This document shows positions 9,010 through 16,970 of a DNA stretch of 64,000 bases, in pieces. Both the position numbers and the translations under genes were made by a program. The notes below the pieces were generated by a model. It ran no database searches and was not told the DNA's origin. It saw only the letters and a list, made by a program, of their open reading frames with translations. The stretch's first letter is position 1. Each line of letters starts with the position of its first letter. The stretch comes from Pseudoalteromonas luteoviolacea NCIMB 1944 (GTDB lineage: Bacteria > Pseudomonadota > Gammaproteobacteria > Enterobacterales > Alteromonadaceae), in assembly GCF_001625565.1 (NCBI RefSeq), contig NZ_AUXS01000041.1:23588-87587 (forward strand). The letters run 5' to 3'.

Positions 9010-10575
9010 ATGAAAAAGCCACTGCTGATAATTGCAATTTTAAGCTTAATAACAGGCTGTGAAATAACGCAAACTAAAACGCAACCTCCACAAACTGAAA
9101 TACGAGATCACGCCAGCCCTTCACAGATCAGTGATGTGTTATCTCATGCGATTCAAATCCCTATTGAAGCTGATGAACCACCGCCAGTATTTGACGATGT
9201 GTGGGAGCGGATCCGCTATCAGTTGTCTATCCCAGTGCCTCAAAACCGACCTGTTGTGGCAGAGAGAAACTATTACCAACGCCATCAAGCTTATTTAGAC
9301 CGTATATCAAAGCGTGCAGAGCCCTATTTGTACTTTATTGTCGAAGAAGTAGAGAAGCGCCAAATGCCTATCGAAATAGCATTACTACCTATTGTAGAGA
9401 GTGCTTTTGACCCTTTTGGTTACTCCCATCGCAGCGCATCTGGTATTTGGCAGTTTATGCCACAAACCGGAGAACGATTCGACCTTAAGCAAAACTGGTG
9501 GTATGACGGTAGACGTGACATCGTACAATCAACTCGCGCAGCCTTAGAGTATTTAACTTACCTTCATAAAACACTTGATGGCGACTGGCTCAATGCCATT
9601 GCTGCCTACAACTCAGGTGAAGGTCGTGTTATGCGCGCAATTAGGAAAAATCGTAAAAAACACTTACCGACTGACTTTTGGTCATTAGATCTACCGCGTG
9701 AAACCACTGCATATGTACCGAAGCTACTCGCTCTGTCTGATTTATTGATGCGCCAAGAAGAGTTTAAGGTGACATGGAATAAAATTATCAATGCGCAGGT
9801 TGTCGATACAGTGGAAGTTGGTACACAAATTGATTTGGCGCTAGCTGCTGATATGGCAGGAATTTCCTTGACAGAATTATATCGTCTCAACCCAGGTTTC
9901 AATCGCTGGGCTACGGATCCAAAAGGTCCTCACAGTTTATTGTTGCCCACAGATAAAATCGCCCAATTCAAAACAAAACTTGCCAACACTCCGATGCAAG
10001 AGAGATTGCGCTGGCAATACTATACCGTGAACCGCGGTGATAGCCTCTCTGTAATTGCGAGTAAATTCGATACGAGTCCATCTGCAATTCAAACGCTCAA
10101 TAAGCTAAATAGCCATATTATTCAAGTTGGACAAAAGTTGCTTGTACCGCTGAGCGAAGGGGAACTGAAAAGTGAGCACCTGCCAGCATCAGTTAGGAAA
10201 GTAGCCAATCAATCACAGCAAAGTAAATACACACACACTGTAAAAAGTGGTGATACACTTTGGGATATTAGTCGCGAACATGATGTTACAATCAAGCAGT
10301 TAGCCGCATGGAACAAGCTTAAAACGAGTTCCGTACTGAAGCTAGGTCAAAAGCTGAGTATTTATAAGTCTCAGCCCAAACAGAAAAACTCAGGGCTGCA
10401 AAGTACTGAGCGCACCATTACCTACAAAGTCCGTAAAGGCGACTCTTTGGCGCGTATCGCAACCAAGTTTAATGTCTCGATTAAAAATATTATTAAGTGG
10501 AATGATATTGCGGGCCAAAAATACCTTCACCCCGGTCAGAAGCTCAAGCTAAAAGTTGACGTCAAACGCAGCTAG
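9010..10575 (+). CDS. mltD: Membrane-bound lytic murein transglycosylase D
   Basis: A 521-residue lipoprotein that cleaves peptidoglycan glycan strands, leaving 1,6-anhydro ends. I use ATG at 9010: it gives a lipoprotein signal with lipobox LITGC (cysteine about residue 17), whereas the upstream TTG would add an uncharged extension. The SLT catalytic domain (about 115-230) carries the catalytic glutamate in PIVESAFDPF and the IWQFMPQTG motif. Three LysM domains follow (about 335-380, 405-450, 465-510), each with the GDSL/GDTL-x-x-IA pattern. It follows gloB as in E. coli and ends at a strong hairpin terminator. Confidence 0.94.
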   Translation: MKKPLLIIAILSLITGCEITQTKTQPPQTEIRDHASPSQISDVLSHAIQIPIEADEPPPVFDDVWERIRYQLSIPVPQNRPVVAERNYYQRHQAYLDRISKRAEPYLYFIVEEVEKRQMPIEIALLPIVESAFDPFGYSHRSASGIWQFMPQTGERFDLKQNWWYDGRRDIVQSTRAALEYLTYLHKTLDGDWLNAIAAYNSGEGRVMRAIRKNRKKHLPTDFWSLDLPRETTAYVPKLLALSDLLMRQEEFKVTWNKIINAQVVDTVEVGTQIDLALAADMAGISLTELYRLNPGFNRWATDPKGPHSLLLPTDKIAQFKTKLANTPMQERLRWQYYTVNRGDSLSVIASKFDTSPSAIQTLNKLNSHIIQVGQKLLVPLSEGELKSEHLPASVRKVANQSQQSKYTHTVKSGDTLWDISREHDVTIKQLAAWNKLKTSSVLKLGQKLSIYKSQPKQKNSGLQSTERTITYKVRKGDSLARIATKFNVSIKNIIKWNDIAGQKYLHPGQKLKLKVDVKRS

Positions 10576-10582
10576 AATAATT

Positions 10583-10610
10583 AAAAAGGGCCTAATGCAA
10601 GGCCCTTTTT
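10583..10610. terminator. Bidirectional terminator between mltD and yqcA
   Basis: A ten-base stem (A5-GGGCC against GGCCC-T5) closes an eight-base loop, with an A-run on one side and a T-run on the other. It can therefore terminate mltD on the plus strand and yqcA on the minus strand. Confidence 0.9.
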
Positions 10611-10618
10611 AATTCAAA

Positions 10619-11062
10619 TTACAATGCTGCAACCCATTTTGTCAGCCAAGGCTCTACGGCTTCCCAAGGTTCAAAGTACTCACCGGCATCCACATCAAGA
10701 CGAGGTTGCACAATGCGCGCATTTAACTCTTGGATCAAGGCATCAATTTGACGACCTGCACCACAATACGTATCTCCATAACTGCTGTCCCCCAGAGCCA
10801 CCACACCGACGTTTTTATTCGTTAACATTGGCATTTGTGCTTGCATCTGAATAAACAGAGGATAAAGGTTATCCGGTATATCACCTTGTCCGGTAGTAGA
10901 AGAAACGAATAACGCGTGCTCTGCAGATTTAACCTCATCAATGGTGGCTGGATCTGCTATGTTTACTCGATGGCCCTGCGCTGTTAAATGTGTTTCGATT
11001 TGCGTAGCCAAGTTTTCTGCATTGCCATATACACTGCCTACGAATAAGGTGATTGATGCCAT
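10619..11062 (-). CDS. yqcA: Flavodoxin family protein YqcA
   Basis: A 147-residue short-chain flavodoxin of the MioC/YqcA type. The FMN phosphate loop is near the start (GSVYGNAENLA, residues 8-18) and the flavin-stacking loops follow (SSTTGQGDIPDN about 54, ALGDSSYGDTYCGAG about 89). It is the last gene of a minus-strand operon: its ATG overlaps the truC stop by one base (TAATG). The E. coli order yqcC-truC-yqcA is the same, which supports YqcA over MioC. It is probably an electron carrier; the partner is not established. Confidence 0.9.
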   Translation of the reverse strand: MASITLFVGSVYGNAENLATQIETHLTAQGHRVNIADPATIDEVKSAEHALFVSSTTGQGDIPDNLYPLFIQMQAQMPMLTNKNVGVVALGDSSYGDTYCGAGRQIDALIQELNARIVQPRLDVDAGEYFEPWEAVEPWLTKWVAAL

Positions 11063-11796
11063 TACTGATAATCCTTCTCGGTTGATGGCCAGCCTAGTTG
11101 ATGGCAGATATTCAACATCTCCTCACCTAGATTGGCTCGAATTAAAATAGGTTGTTCAGTATAAGGATGAAGAAACTTTAGCTCAGTTGCAAATAACATC
11201 AGTCTCTGCAGTTTAAAATGATCACGAAAAAAGTGATTGTGTTTGTTGTCACCGTGATTAACGTCACCAATAATGGGCGTAGATAAGTGGTTTAAATGGC
11301 GGCGGATCTGGTGTTTTCGACCAGTTTTAGGGTAGCACTCCACCAGTGAGTAACGAATGCTCGGATACTTACCAAAAGGAATATCTAAACTGGCTTTGTG
11401 CAAACACCTTACTAAAGTTTGTGCTTCTTGAGGTGCTTTATCTTGATCTGCAAACTTGTCAGCAATTTTGTCCAATTGCTCTTTCAATGGTTTATCAACA
11501 AAAACCTCATCTCGACTAAAACCACGAACTAATGCAAGGTAACGCTTTTGGATAGCGCCTTCTATGAAAACCTGATTCATATCTCTTGCAGCTTCAGAAC
11601 TCAAAGCAAACAGTAGCACGCCACTTGTGGGTCTATCCAAGCGATGTACTGGAAACACATGCTGCCCCAATTGATCTCTGAGCATTTGCATTGCAAACTG
11701 TGTTTCTCGTTTATCCAAGAAAGAACGGTGAACCAGCAAACCGGAAGGCTTATTGATGGCTACATAATTTTCGTCTTGATAGATGATCTCCAACAT
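11062..11796 (-). CDS. truC: tRNA pseudouridine(65) synthase TruC
   Basis: A 244-residue RluA-family pseudouridine synthase that converts U65 of certain tRNAs. The catalytic aspartate lies in HRLDRPTSGVLLFA (about residues 50-63); the later motif KTGRKHQIRRHLNHL (about 165) is the conserved RNA- and uracil-binding element. It has no S4 domain, as expected for TruC. It is translationally coupled to yqcA downstream and has a 3-base gap to yqcC upstream, exactly the E. coli arrangement. Confidence 0.93.
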   Translation of the reverse strand: MLEIIYQDENYVAINKPSGLLVHRSFLDKRETQFAMQMLRDQLGQHVFPVHRLDRPTSGVLLFALSSEAARDMNQVFIEGAIQKRYLALVRGFSRDEVFVDKPLKEQLDKIADKFADQDKAPQEAQTLVRCLHKASLDIPFGKYPSIRYSLVECYPKTGRKHQIRRHLNHLSTPIIGDVNHGDNKHNHFFRDHFKLQRLMLFATELKFLHPYTEQPILIRANLGEEMLNICHQLGWPSTEKDYQ

Positions 11797-11799
11797 ACG

Positions 11800-12120
11800 T
11801 TACTGCGCTCCATTTGCTATCAAAGCATCTAACTCGTTGAGGCAATTAAATAGAGCCTGCTGTCGTGGGTGTCCCGCAAAAGCAATATCACACATAGGTG
11901 AAATGGCGATATTTGTCGGCAGCGGCTGGCGATTGACTACCATCTCGTGGATCTTTGGAATAAATACAAATTGTAGCCATTGCTCAAAGCGTAATGTATC
12001 ACAACAAAATGGCTGTACCGAAGCCAATGCTTGGCTATCAACTGGCTCAGTTTGCCAAAGGTGAGATTGTTTTAGCTGTTGTTCTAATTCAGCAAGGTGT
12101 TGTAAAACCGCTTGGCTCAC
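11800..12120 (-). CDS. yqcC: YqcC family protein
   Basis: A small acidic protein of 106 residues, first gene of the yqcC-truC-yqcA operon. It resembles YqcC (DUF446), a four-helix protein of unknown function; FEQWLQFVFIPK is a recognisable family stretch. In E. coli, yqcC borders csrB and then syd. Here the DUF3549 and DUF3301 genes lie between it and the RNA locus, a layout I recall from Shewanella and Vibrio relatives. Confidence 0.88.
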   Translation of the reverse strand: MSQAVLQHLAELEQQLKQSHLWQTEPVDSQALASVQPFCCDTLRFEQWLQFVFIPKIHEMVVNRQPLPTNIAISPMCDIAFAGHPRQQALFNCLNELDALIANGAQ

Positions 12121-12283
12121 TTTAAAGCTCCCACTTTTATTATCTAAACCCGGAGTATATCATTGCTCAAGATTAAGCACATTTATCATGGTGATGAATG
12201 CGCGTCTATCTGCGGCTATCCCCTTACTCCTCGCACTAAATACCGTTATAATTGCGGCCACAGTAATCTTTCGTGAGCAGACA

Positions 12284-13309
12284 ATGACGACACATATTTC
12301 TACCTTAGGTGAACTTTTAACTTCAGCAGGCACACAATGGCGTGTATATGACATTGGTCGTCGCATTACGAAAATAGACAAAAAGCAATTCGACCAAATA
12401 GAAAATACTCAGGTGCCGTATCCATACCCGTTAGGAGGTCACGCTTTGCTTGCAATCCAATTTTGGGACAACCAAGCGACACTCGATCCCTATGTGTGGT
12501 TTCTAAAGTTTCCACTTGATGAGCAAAGCAAACTAAATATTGCCAGCAGAGATCACTTTGCATCCATGGTTCTTGAAGCATTGGGTACACAATTGACAGG
12601 CGAGGCAGCTCAGGGCAAGCTTGATAACAATCCTTATGTGTATACGCCTAATGCCAACAAACTTGCTGCATTTAACGCCTTGATGAAGTGTGAGCTAAAA
12701 CGTCCCGCTTCTAAATACTATGAAACGGTCGAGCACTACTTCACAACGCAAGGACAAACAGATTGGCAAGGTCTTGCATTACAAGGACTTGCTGATTTCG
12801 CAATGCGATTGCCTCATAGTCAAAACCAAGCAAATTTAATCGCCTTGTGGCCAAATTTACCTGAGCAAGTCCAGAGCCCACTTGCCGCCATGCTTGAACA
12901 TGTCAGTATCTCTACGGAACTGACTGAAAACCTACTGCGAGATCTAGACAAAAGCGTATCAAACAAACAACTTTACGGGGCTATTAATAACTTCAGAGCT
13001 ATGTCAGGAAGCCACGGTTTAGGCCTGATCGCACAAGCAGTAGATAGCTTGCTGCAATCAGAGTTAAGCACAGAAGCAGACATCTTATTGACGATAGCGG
13101 GGCGCGGTTGGGAAACGTTAACCGATCCAGATAGGCTGTATATGTTTATGGACAAAGCAGCCCAAAACAATCAGGTTGAAGGAATTTTTGAAAGTATTTT
13201 CACAGACTTGGTTGCAATTCCAATGCTTCGTCCTCATGTATTAGGTTTACTTCGTGCGCAAAACCGTAGCGAAACACTGTCACGGGCAATTGGTAGGCTA
13301 TTTTCATAA
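12284..13309 (+). CDS. DUF3549 family protein
   Basis: A 341-residue soluble protein of unknown function. I start it at ATG 12284 because the family begins like this (MTTHISTLGELLTSAGTQWRVYDIGRR). The extra upstream 32 codons look hydrophobic but unrelated to the family and would run through the divergent promoter. The sequence is largely helical, without catalytic motifs that I recognise. It abuts the DUF3301 gene with no gap and is divergent from yqcC. Confidence 0.82.
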   Translation: MTTHISTLGELLTSAGTQWRVYDIGRRITKIDKKQFDQIENTQVPYPYPLGGHALLAIQFWDNQATLDPYVWFLKFPLDEQSKLNIASRDHFASMVLEALGTQLTGEAAQGKLDNNPYVYTPNANKLAAFNALMKCELKRPASKYYETVEHYFTTQGQTDWQGLALQGLADFAMRLPHSQNQANLIALWPNLPEQVQSPLAAMLEHVSISTELTENLLRDLDKSVSNKQLYGAINNFRAMSGSHGLGLIAQAVDSLLQSELSTEADILLTIAGRGWETLTDPDRLYMFMDKAAQNNQVEGIFESIFTDLVAIPMLRPHVLGLLRAQNRSETLSRAIGRLFS

Positions 13310-13615
13310 ATGATAACACTTTGGCTATTTATACTTATTATTTCTACATGTGGCTTTTTTTGGTTCAGTCGGCAAATAGCCGAAGCTGCGCGTGAGCACG
13401 CAGCTCAACAAAGTGAAAAGCTAAATGTGCAATTACTCAGCGTCGCTTGCCAAAAGCGTCGCTTGGGTGTACTTAAGAATGGTCAACTGGGTATAAAAAG
13501 TGAGTTCCTATTTGAGTTCAGCTCAGATAGGGACAATGCATACAAGGGTACACTGTACTTAGAAAATCAGATGTTGGTTAAGGTAGATGTGCCACCGCAC
13601 AGAATCATAGATTAA
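13310..13615 (+). CDS. DUF3301 family membrane-anchored small protein
   Basis: A 101-residue protein with one N-terminal membrane span (about 2-18) followed by a helical basic stretch (IAEAAREHAAQQSEKLNVQLLSVACQKRR) and a short beta-rich tail. This matches DUF3301, of unknown function. Its ATG follows the DUF3549 stop directly (TAAATG), so the two are almost certainly co-transcribed. The downstream csrB locus runs toward it on the other strand. Confidence 0.85.
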   Translation: MITLWLFILIISTCGFFWFSRQIAEAAREHAAQQSEKLNVQLLSVACQKRRLGVLKNGQLGIKSEFLFEFSSDRDNAYKGTLYLENQMLVKVDVPPHRIID

Positions 13616-13647
13616 AGAAAAGATAATACTGATATACTGATGAGATC

Positions 13648-13685
13648 AAACAAGGAAACTAAGGCGCAACCCTTTTTGTCACGCC
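13648..13685 (-). terminator. Terminator-like hairpin at the 3' end of the csrB RNA
   Basis: On the minus strand an eight-pair stem, GGCGUGAC against GUUGCGCC (two G-U pairs), closes a seven-base loop at 13685-13663. It is followed by a T-rich stretch broken by a few other bases (13662-13648). On the plus strand no T-run follows the hairpin, so it fits minus-strand transcription. Confidence 0.65.
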
Positions 13686-13950
13686 CCAATCCGACGATAT
13701 CCTTTTGAGGTATCCGCTACCTCTGCCTACAACATACAAGCAAGCCGCCAACATTCATCATCCCCTGAACGGGTATACATCCAATCACACCCGATCTTCT
13801 TCCCTGCCTTCATCCAGCGTGTATCCTACACTCATTCCTCTTACGCAGTGTCCTTATGCGTTCCAATCAATTCCCTTGGCACATCCTATGCCCGTACATC
13901 CTATGTCCAAGTATTAACTTGTTCCTTAAATACCTTTTCCTTAGGCTATC

Positions 13951-14566
13951 CTATCCTTTTTGACATTTCCTATGTCTGCACATCCTGTGCTGTATCCTTT
14001 GCCACCTTGGCTCCTCTTCGCCTAATCCGTCGGCGCTCCTATCCCTTTTGACATTTCCTATGCCTGCACATCCTGTGCAGTATCCTTTGCCACCTTGGCT
14101 CCTCTTCACCTAATCCGTCGGCGCTCCTATCCCTTTTGACATTTCCTATGTCTGCACATCCTGTGCTGTATCCTTTGCCACCTTGGCTCCTCTTCACCTA
14201 ATCCGTCGGCGCTCCTATCCCTTTTGACATTTCCTATGTCTGCACATCCTGTGCTGTATCCTTTGCCACCTTGGCTCCTCTTCACCTAATCCGTCGGCGC
14301 TCCTATCCTTTTTGACATTTCCTATGTCTGCACATCCTGTGCTGTATCCTTTGCCATCTTGGCTCCTCTTCACCTAATCCGTCGGTGCTCCTATCCTTTT
14401 CGACATTTCCTATGTCTGCACATCCTGTGCTGTATCCTTTGCCACCTTGGCTCCTCTTCACCTAATCCGTCGGTGCTCCTATCCCTTTTGACATTTCCTA
14501 TGTCTGCACATCCTGTGCTGTATCCTAGCCTCTTGGCTCCTCTTCACTTAGTTCCTTAAGCGCTCC
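13951..14566 (-). repeat. Seven tandem 88-bp repeats inside the csrB locus
   Basis: The same plus-strand landmark (GACATTTCCTATG) recurs at 13962, 14050, 14138, 14226, 14314, 14402 and 14490, exactly 88 bases apart. Six units are nearly identical; the one at 14479-14566 (5'-most in the RNA) is diverged in one half. Each unit has seven TCC on the plus strand, meaning seven GGA in the RNA, and three short hairpins. Differences between units fall mostly in loops and linkers, or keep pairing. Confidence 0.95.
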
Positions 14567-14667
14567 GAACTTCCCGTGTATAACTTTTCCGATACCTTCC
14601 TGGTAGCAATCTTTGCTTTGCATCCTTTCGTCCTTCAACACCAACAAGTCTACGCAACTTAGCGCTA

Positions 14668-14760
14668 ATAAATAGGATATATTCTCAATTAAATAACTTA
14701 AAAACTATTGAAACATTGAGCAAAAGCAAATTAAAACAATAACTTAAGGTTAATTTTAAG
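14668..14760 (-). promoter_or_regulatory. AT-rich promoter region of csrB
   Basis: On the minus strand this stretch is strongly AT-rich and contains overlapping -10-like hexamers (TATATC, TATTTA) at 14682-14668. No matching consensus -35 is clear, as expected for a promoter that depends on an activator bound upstream. The exact start site cannot be fixed by eye. Confidence 0.45.
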
Positions 14761-14799
14761 ATACTGACACGCGATACTTCCCACTAATACGCACAAGCT

Positions 14800-14817
14800 T
14801 GTAGGAAAAGTCTTACA
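14800..14817. promoter_or_regulatory. GacA/UvrY-type activator box upstream of csrB
   Basis: Read on the minus strand: TGTAAG, six bases, CCTACA. The known GacA upstream activating sequence is TGTAAG-N6-CTTACA, so only one base differs. It overlaps the stop codon of the GNAT gene and lies about 140-150 bases upstream of the presumed RNA start. Confidence 0.8.
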
Positions 14818-15478
14818 GTGGTTTTTCCAAAACGTCTGTTCGAGCTTTAAACAGTAACTCGCCAGAAACCGATCGAAAGACAACTTCTTTCACTAAATGG
14901 TAGCCATGCTCTTCAAAGAAGTTGACTTGATTACCCTGTGTGACAAACACTGCCATGCCAGACATAAAGTCATTTTCACGAACTAAGGTATCCAGTGCAC
15001 TAAGCAGATAATGACCGTAACCCTGTCCTTGGTAATGTGGATCTACAGCAATAAAAGATAGGAAATAGTATTCCCCCATTTCGCCTAAATGTGCTTTTAT
15101 TGCGCGCTCTTTTTCCATGATTTGTTTGGCTTGCAGCACACCAGCTCCCATCATTAAGGTTAACCTCCAATGCCAACCAAAGCTTTTCTCTATTTCACAA
15201 TGAGATGCAAATGCACACGCTACCGCCACTAAATTATGTTCAATGTAGATACCTAATATCGGTTGACCCGACTTGCTAAAACGTGACAACTCCTGGCGTA
15301 TGAGCGCCCTAAGCTTCGCATCATACTTACTTTGGTTTGGCTCATTTAAAATTTGAATAAGCAATGGATCTTGTCTGTAAGCTTGAAATAGTAGGCTAGC
15401 AGCAACATGGATATCTTCTGGCTCAATAAACTTCGCACCAATAGTGGGGGCGTGCACCTGTTCTTCTGTATTAGACAT
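14813..15478 (-). CDS. GNAT family N-acetyltransferase
   Basis: A 221-residue acetyltransferase. I start it at ATG 15478 (MSNTEEQ), which has an AAGGGA ribosome site; the longer frame upstream reads through non-coding sequence. The acetyl-CoA motif A is clear (FIAVDPHYQGQGYGHYLLSA, about residues 145-164), as is the late segment NFFEEHGYHLVKEV. The substrate is unknown. The gene ends inside the GacA box of csrB, and it is not present between csrB and syd in E. coli. Confidence 0.8.
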   Translation of the reverse strand: MSNTEEQVHAPTIGAKFIEPEDIHVAASLLFQAYRQDPLLIQILNEPNQSKYDAKLRALIRQELSRFSKSGQPILGIYIEHNLVAVACAFASHCEIEKSFGWHWRLTLMMGAGVLQAKQIMEKERAIKAHLGEMGEYYFLSFIAVDPHYQGQGYGHYLLSALDTLVRENDFMSGMAVFVTQGNQVNFFEEHGYHLVKEVVFRSVSGELLFKARTDVLEKPL

Positions 15479-15616
15479 AATATTCCCTTGTATATTATTT
15501 ATTCTAAAAAAGAGAGTCGTATATAATCGGCTTGGCTGTACTGAATTAAACCTGATGTATAAAACAGCCGTAAATTTACTATAGTTGTAGAGTATTTCTT
15601 GTTCAATGGAGAACAT

Positions 15617-15844
15617 ATGGATAACAGCTACCACTCACTAAAATCACTATTTTCCCAACTAGGCTTGGAAAATAGTGATGAGAAAATATCGCAGTTTATC
15701 GACAACAATAAGCTACCTAGCCAAACACTGTTGGTCGATGCGCCATTTTGGAATCAGGGACAAAAACACTTTATTGAAGAGTCGTTAAGAGAAGACGCAG
15801 ACTGGAGTGAAATTATTGATACGTTAGATACTTTGTTGAGATAA
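15617..15844 (+). CDS. DUF2789 family small protein
   Basis: A 75-residue acidic protein matching DUF2789: MDNSYHSLKSLFSQLGL at the start, then APFWNQGQKHFIEESLREDADW. Start is ATG 15617, with GGAG five bases upstream; the ATG at 15599 lacks a comparable site. The function of this family is unknown. It is divergent from the GNAT gene. Confidence 0.8.
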   Translation: MDNSYHSLKSLFSQLGLENSDEKISQFIDNNKLPSQTLLVDAPFWNQGQKHFIEESLREDADWSEIIDTLDTLLR

Positions 15845-15931
15845 GCGTCTAAGGTACCTCAAAGCTTAGATCTCTCTTTGGGCAAATAAGATAAAAATGA
15901 TAAACTAAGCTTTATTTTTTGGTCTTTTCTT

Positions 15932-16195
15932 ATGCACCCAGCAGCTCAACAAGCCATCAGTACATTACTTGCCGAAGGTAAAACTCCGACAGTGGCCACC
16001 GTCAAAGCTAAATTGACAGAGCCACTGCCTATGCCAGTCATTATCGCCGCATTAGCAGCATACAAAAATAACCCAGATGCAATAACTCAATCTGCATCAA
16101 TTAGTGCACCTGAGCCTTCAGAGCCAAAAAGCCAATTAGACAGAATAGAGGCTAAACTGGACAGACTCTTAGCACTACTGGAAGAGAAGAAGTAA
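15932..16195 (+). CDS. Uncharacterised small protein with C-terminal coiled coil
   Basis: An 87-residue protein that I do not recognise with certainty. Residues 1-47 look like a small helical, possibly DNA-binding domain (TLLAEGKTPTVATVKAKL, then MPVIIAALAAYK). A proline/serine linker leads to a short coiled coil (LDRIEAKLDRLLALLEEKK). It ends one base before the zinc-ribbon gene, so the two form an operon and may act together. Confidence 0.7.
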   Translation: MHPAAQQAISTLLAEGKTPTVATVKAKLTEPLPMPVIIAALAAYKNNPDAITQSASISAPEPSEPKSQLDRIEAKLDRLLALLEEKK

Positions 16196-16196
16196 T

Positions 16197-16970
16197 ATGT
16201 TTGTTGTAGATTTAACATTTGACTGTTACCAAGACACGACCCTTGAAAAGGCGGAGCAGGCCATAAACCAGCTTGTCAATGCATTGCGTTTTAATGGTCA
16301 GATCATAGGTGATGAATTTCCGACGGTACTCAAAGATGGTTTTTTCATTACTCGAGTCATGTGCCCACTCGAAGACTCATTACACCCTTTGCATCACAGT
16401 CCCTTCGTCAAACATGCAATTGAGCAGCTGCAACAAGCGGGTCTACTGGCCCCAAAGGTTAAAGTGATTGGTCAAGATATTCACGCTAATGGCGCAGATC
16501 TGTGCCAAGCACCATCTAGCTATATCCTTTATACAACCTATGTCCATACTTGTAGTCCACTGTATTGTGGTGACGACTTTCAACCTGTACCGCTATACAA
16601 CATCCCAGCAATTGCAAATGGCGACTATAAAGCTCTGATAAAATGGCAAGAAGATTGGCAGGCTTGTGATCAGATTCAAATCAATGGAGCCACACGTTGT
16701 GAATTTGCCGCTTTGGAAGAGATAACCAGTTTATCCAGTGATTTATCTCGCAGAGGCTTAGATCTCTCAAAACGTATTCGCTACCTCACCAAAAAGCCCG
16801 TTTACTATTATTTATACCGCGTTGGTGGTGAAAACCTTGAAACGGAGAGGCAAAGAAAGTGCCCAAGTTGCGATGGCGACTGGGCACTGAGTGAACCATG
16901 GTTTGGACTATTCGATTTTAAATGCGATAAGTGTCACTTAGTTTCGAATATTTCATGGGATTTTCAGTAA
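16197..16970 (+). CDS. Zinc-ribbon-containing protein, probably DUF2310
   Basis: A 257-residue protein of unknown function. The C-terminal 35 residues hold a zinc ribbon (CPSCDGDW, then FKCDKCHL), suggesting nucleic-acid binding. The rest is an alpha/beta domain with several histidines and cysteines (HTCSPLYCGDDF about 117). I believe it is the DUF2310 family by overall appearance, but cannot confirm this. It follows the coiled-coil gene by one base and overlaps the convergent syd gene by 7 bases at the 3' end. Confidence 0.72.
   Translation: MFVVDLTFDCYQDTTLEKAEQAINQLVNALRFNGQIIGDEFPTVLKDGFFITRVMCPLEDSLHPLHHSPFVKHAIEQLQQAGLLAPKVKVIGQDIHANGADLCQAPSSYILYTTYVHTCSPLYCGDDFQPVPLYNIPAIANGDYKALIKWQEDWQACDQIQINGATRCEFAALEEITSLSSDLSRRGLDLSKRIRYLTKKPVYYYLYRVGGENLETERQRKCPSCDGDWALSEPWFGLFDFKCDKCHLVSNISWDFQ

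Larger units (their letters stand above)
13648..14665 (-). ncRNA. csrB: Expanded CsrB-family regulatory RNA (CsrA sponge)
   Basis: CsrB-type RNAs bind many copies of the translational regulator CsrA through GGA motifs in hairpin loops and so relieve CsrA repression. On the minus strand this interval holds about 70 GGA motifs by hand count. Many sit in loops: GCACA-GGA-UGUGC, GACAU-AGGAA-AUGUC, GUGUA-GGA-UACAC (near 13820), GAGGUA-GCGGA-UACCUC (near 13710), UACC-AGGAA-GGUA (near 14600). It lies between the yqcC and syd gene groups, where E. coli has csrB, and on the same strand as both. A GacA/UvrY-type box lies upstream and a terminator hairpin downstream. The 5' end is approximate: an AT-rich promoter-like stretch (TATATCCTATTTATT, 14682-14668) suggests a start near 14662. 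The length of about 1 kb exceeds the 369 nt of E. coli CsrB because of the 88-bp tandem units. ORFs inside are low-complexity and not believed. Confidence 0.83.

Noticed and set aside
13705..14559. Three overlapping plus-strand ORFs (13705-13917, 13848-14051, 14359-14559)
   Set aside because: They are Ser/Pro/Leu/Cys-rich translations of the 88-bp repeats, without ribosome sites, and change frame between units because 88 is not a multiple of three. The region is explained as csrB RNA on the other strand.
13951..14566. The 88-bp tandem array as a CRISPR or as a mobile repeat
   Set aside because: There are no unique spacers; whole units are near-identical from end to end and there are no cas genes. 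The internal hairpins and GGA loops fit a CsrB RNA better.
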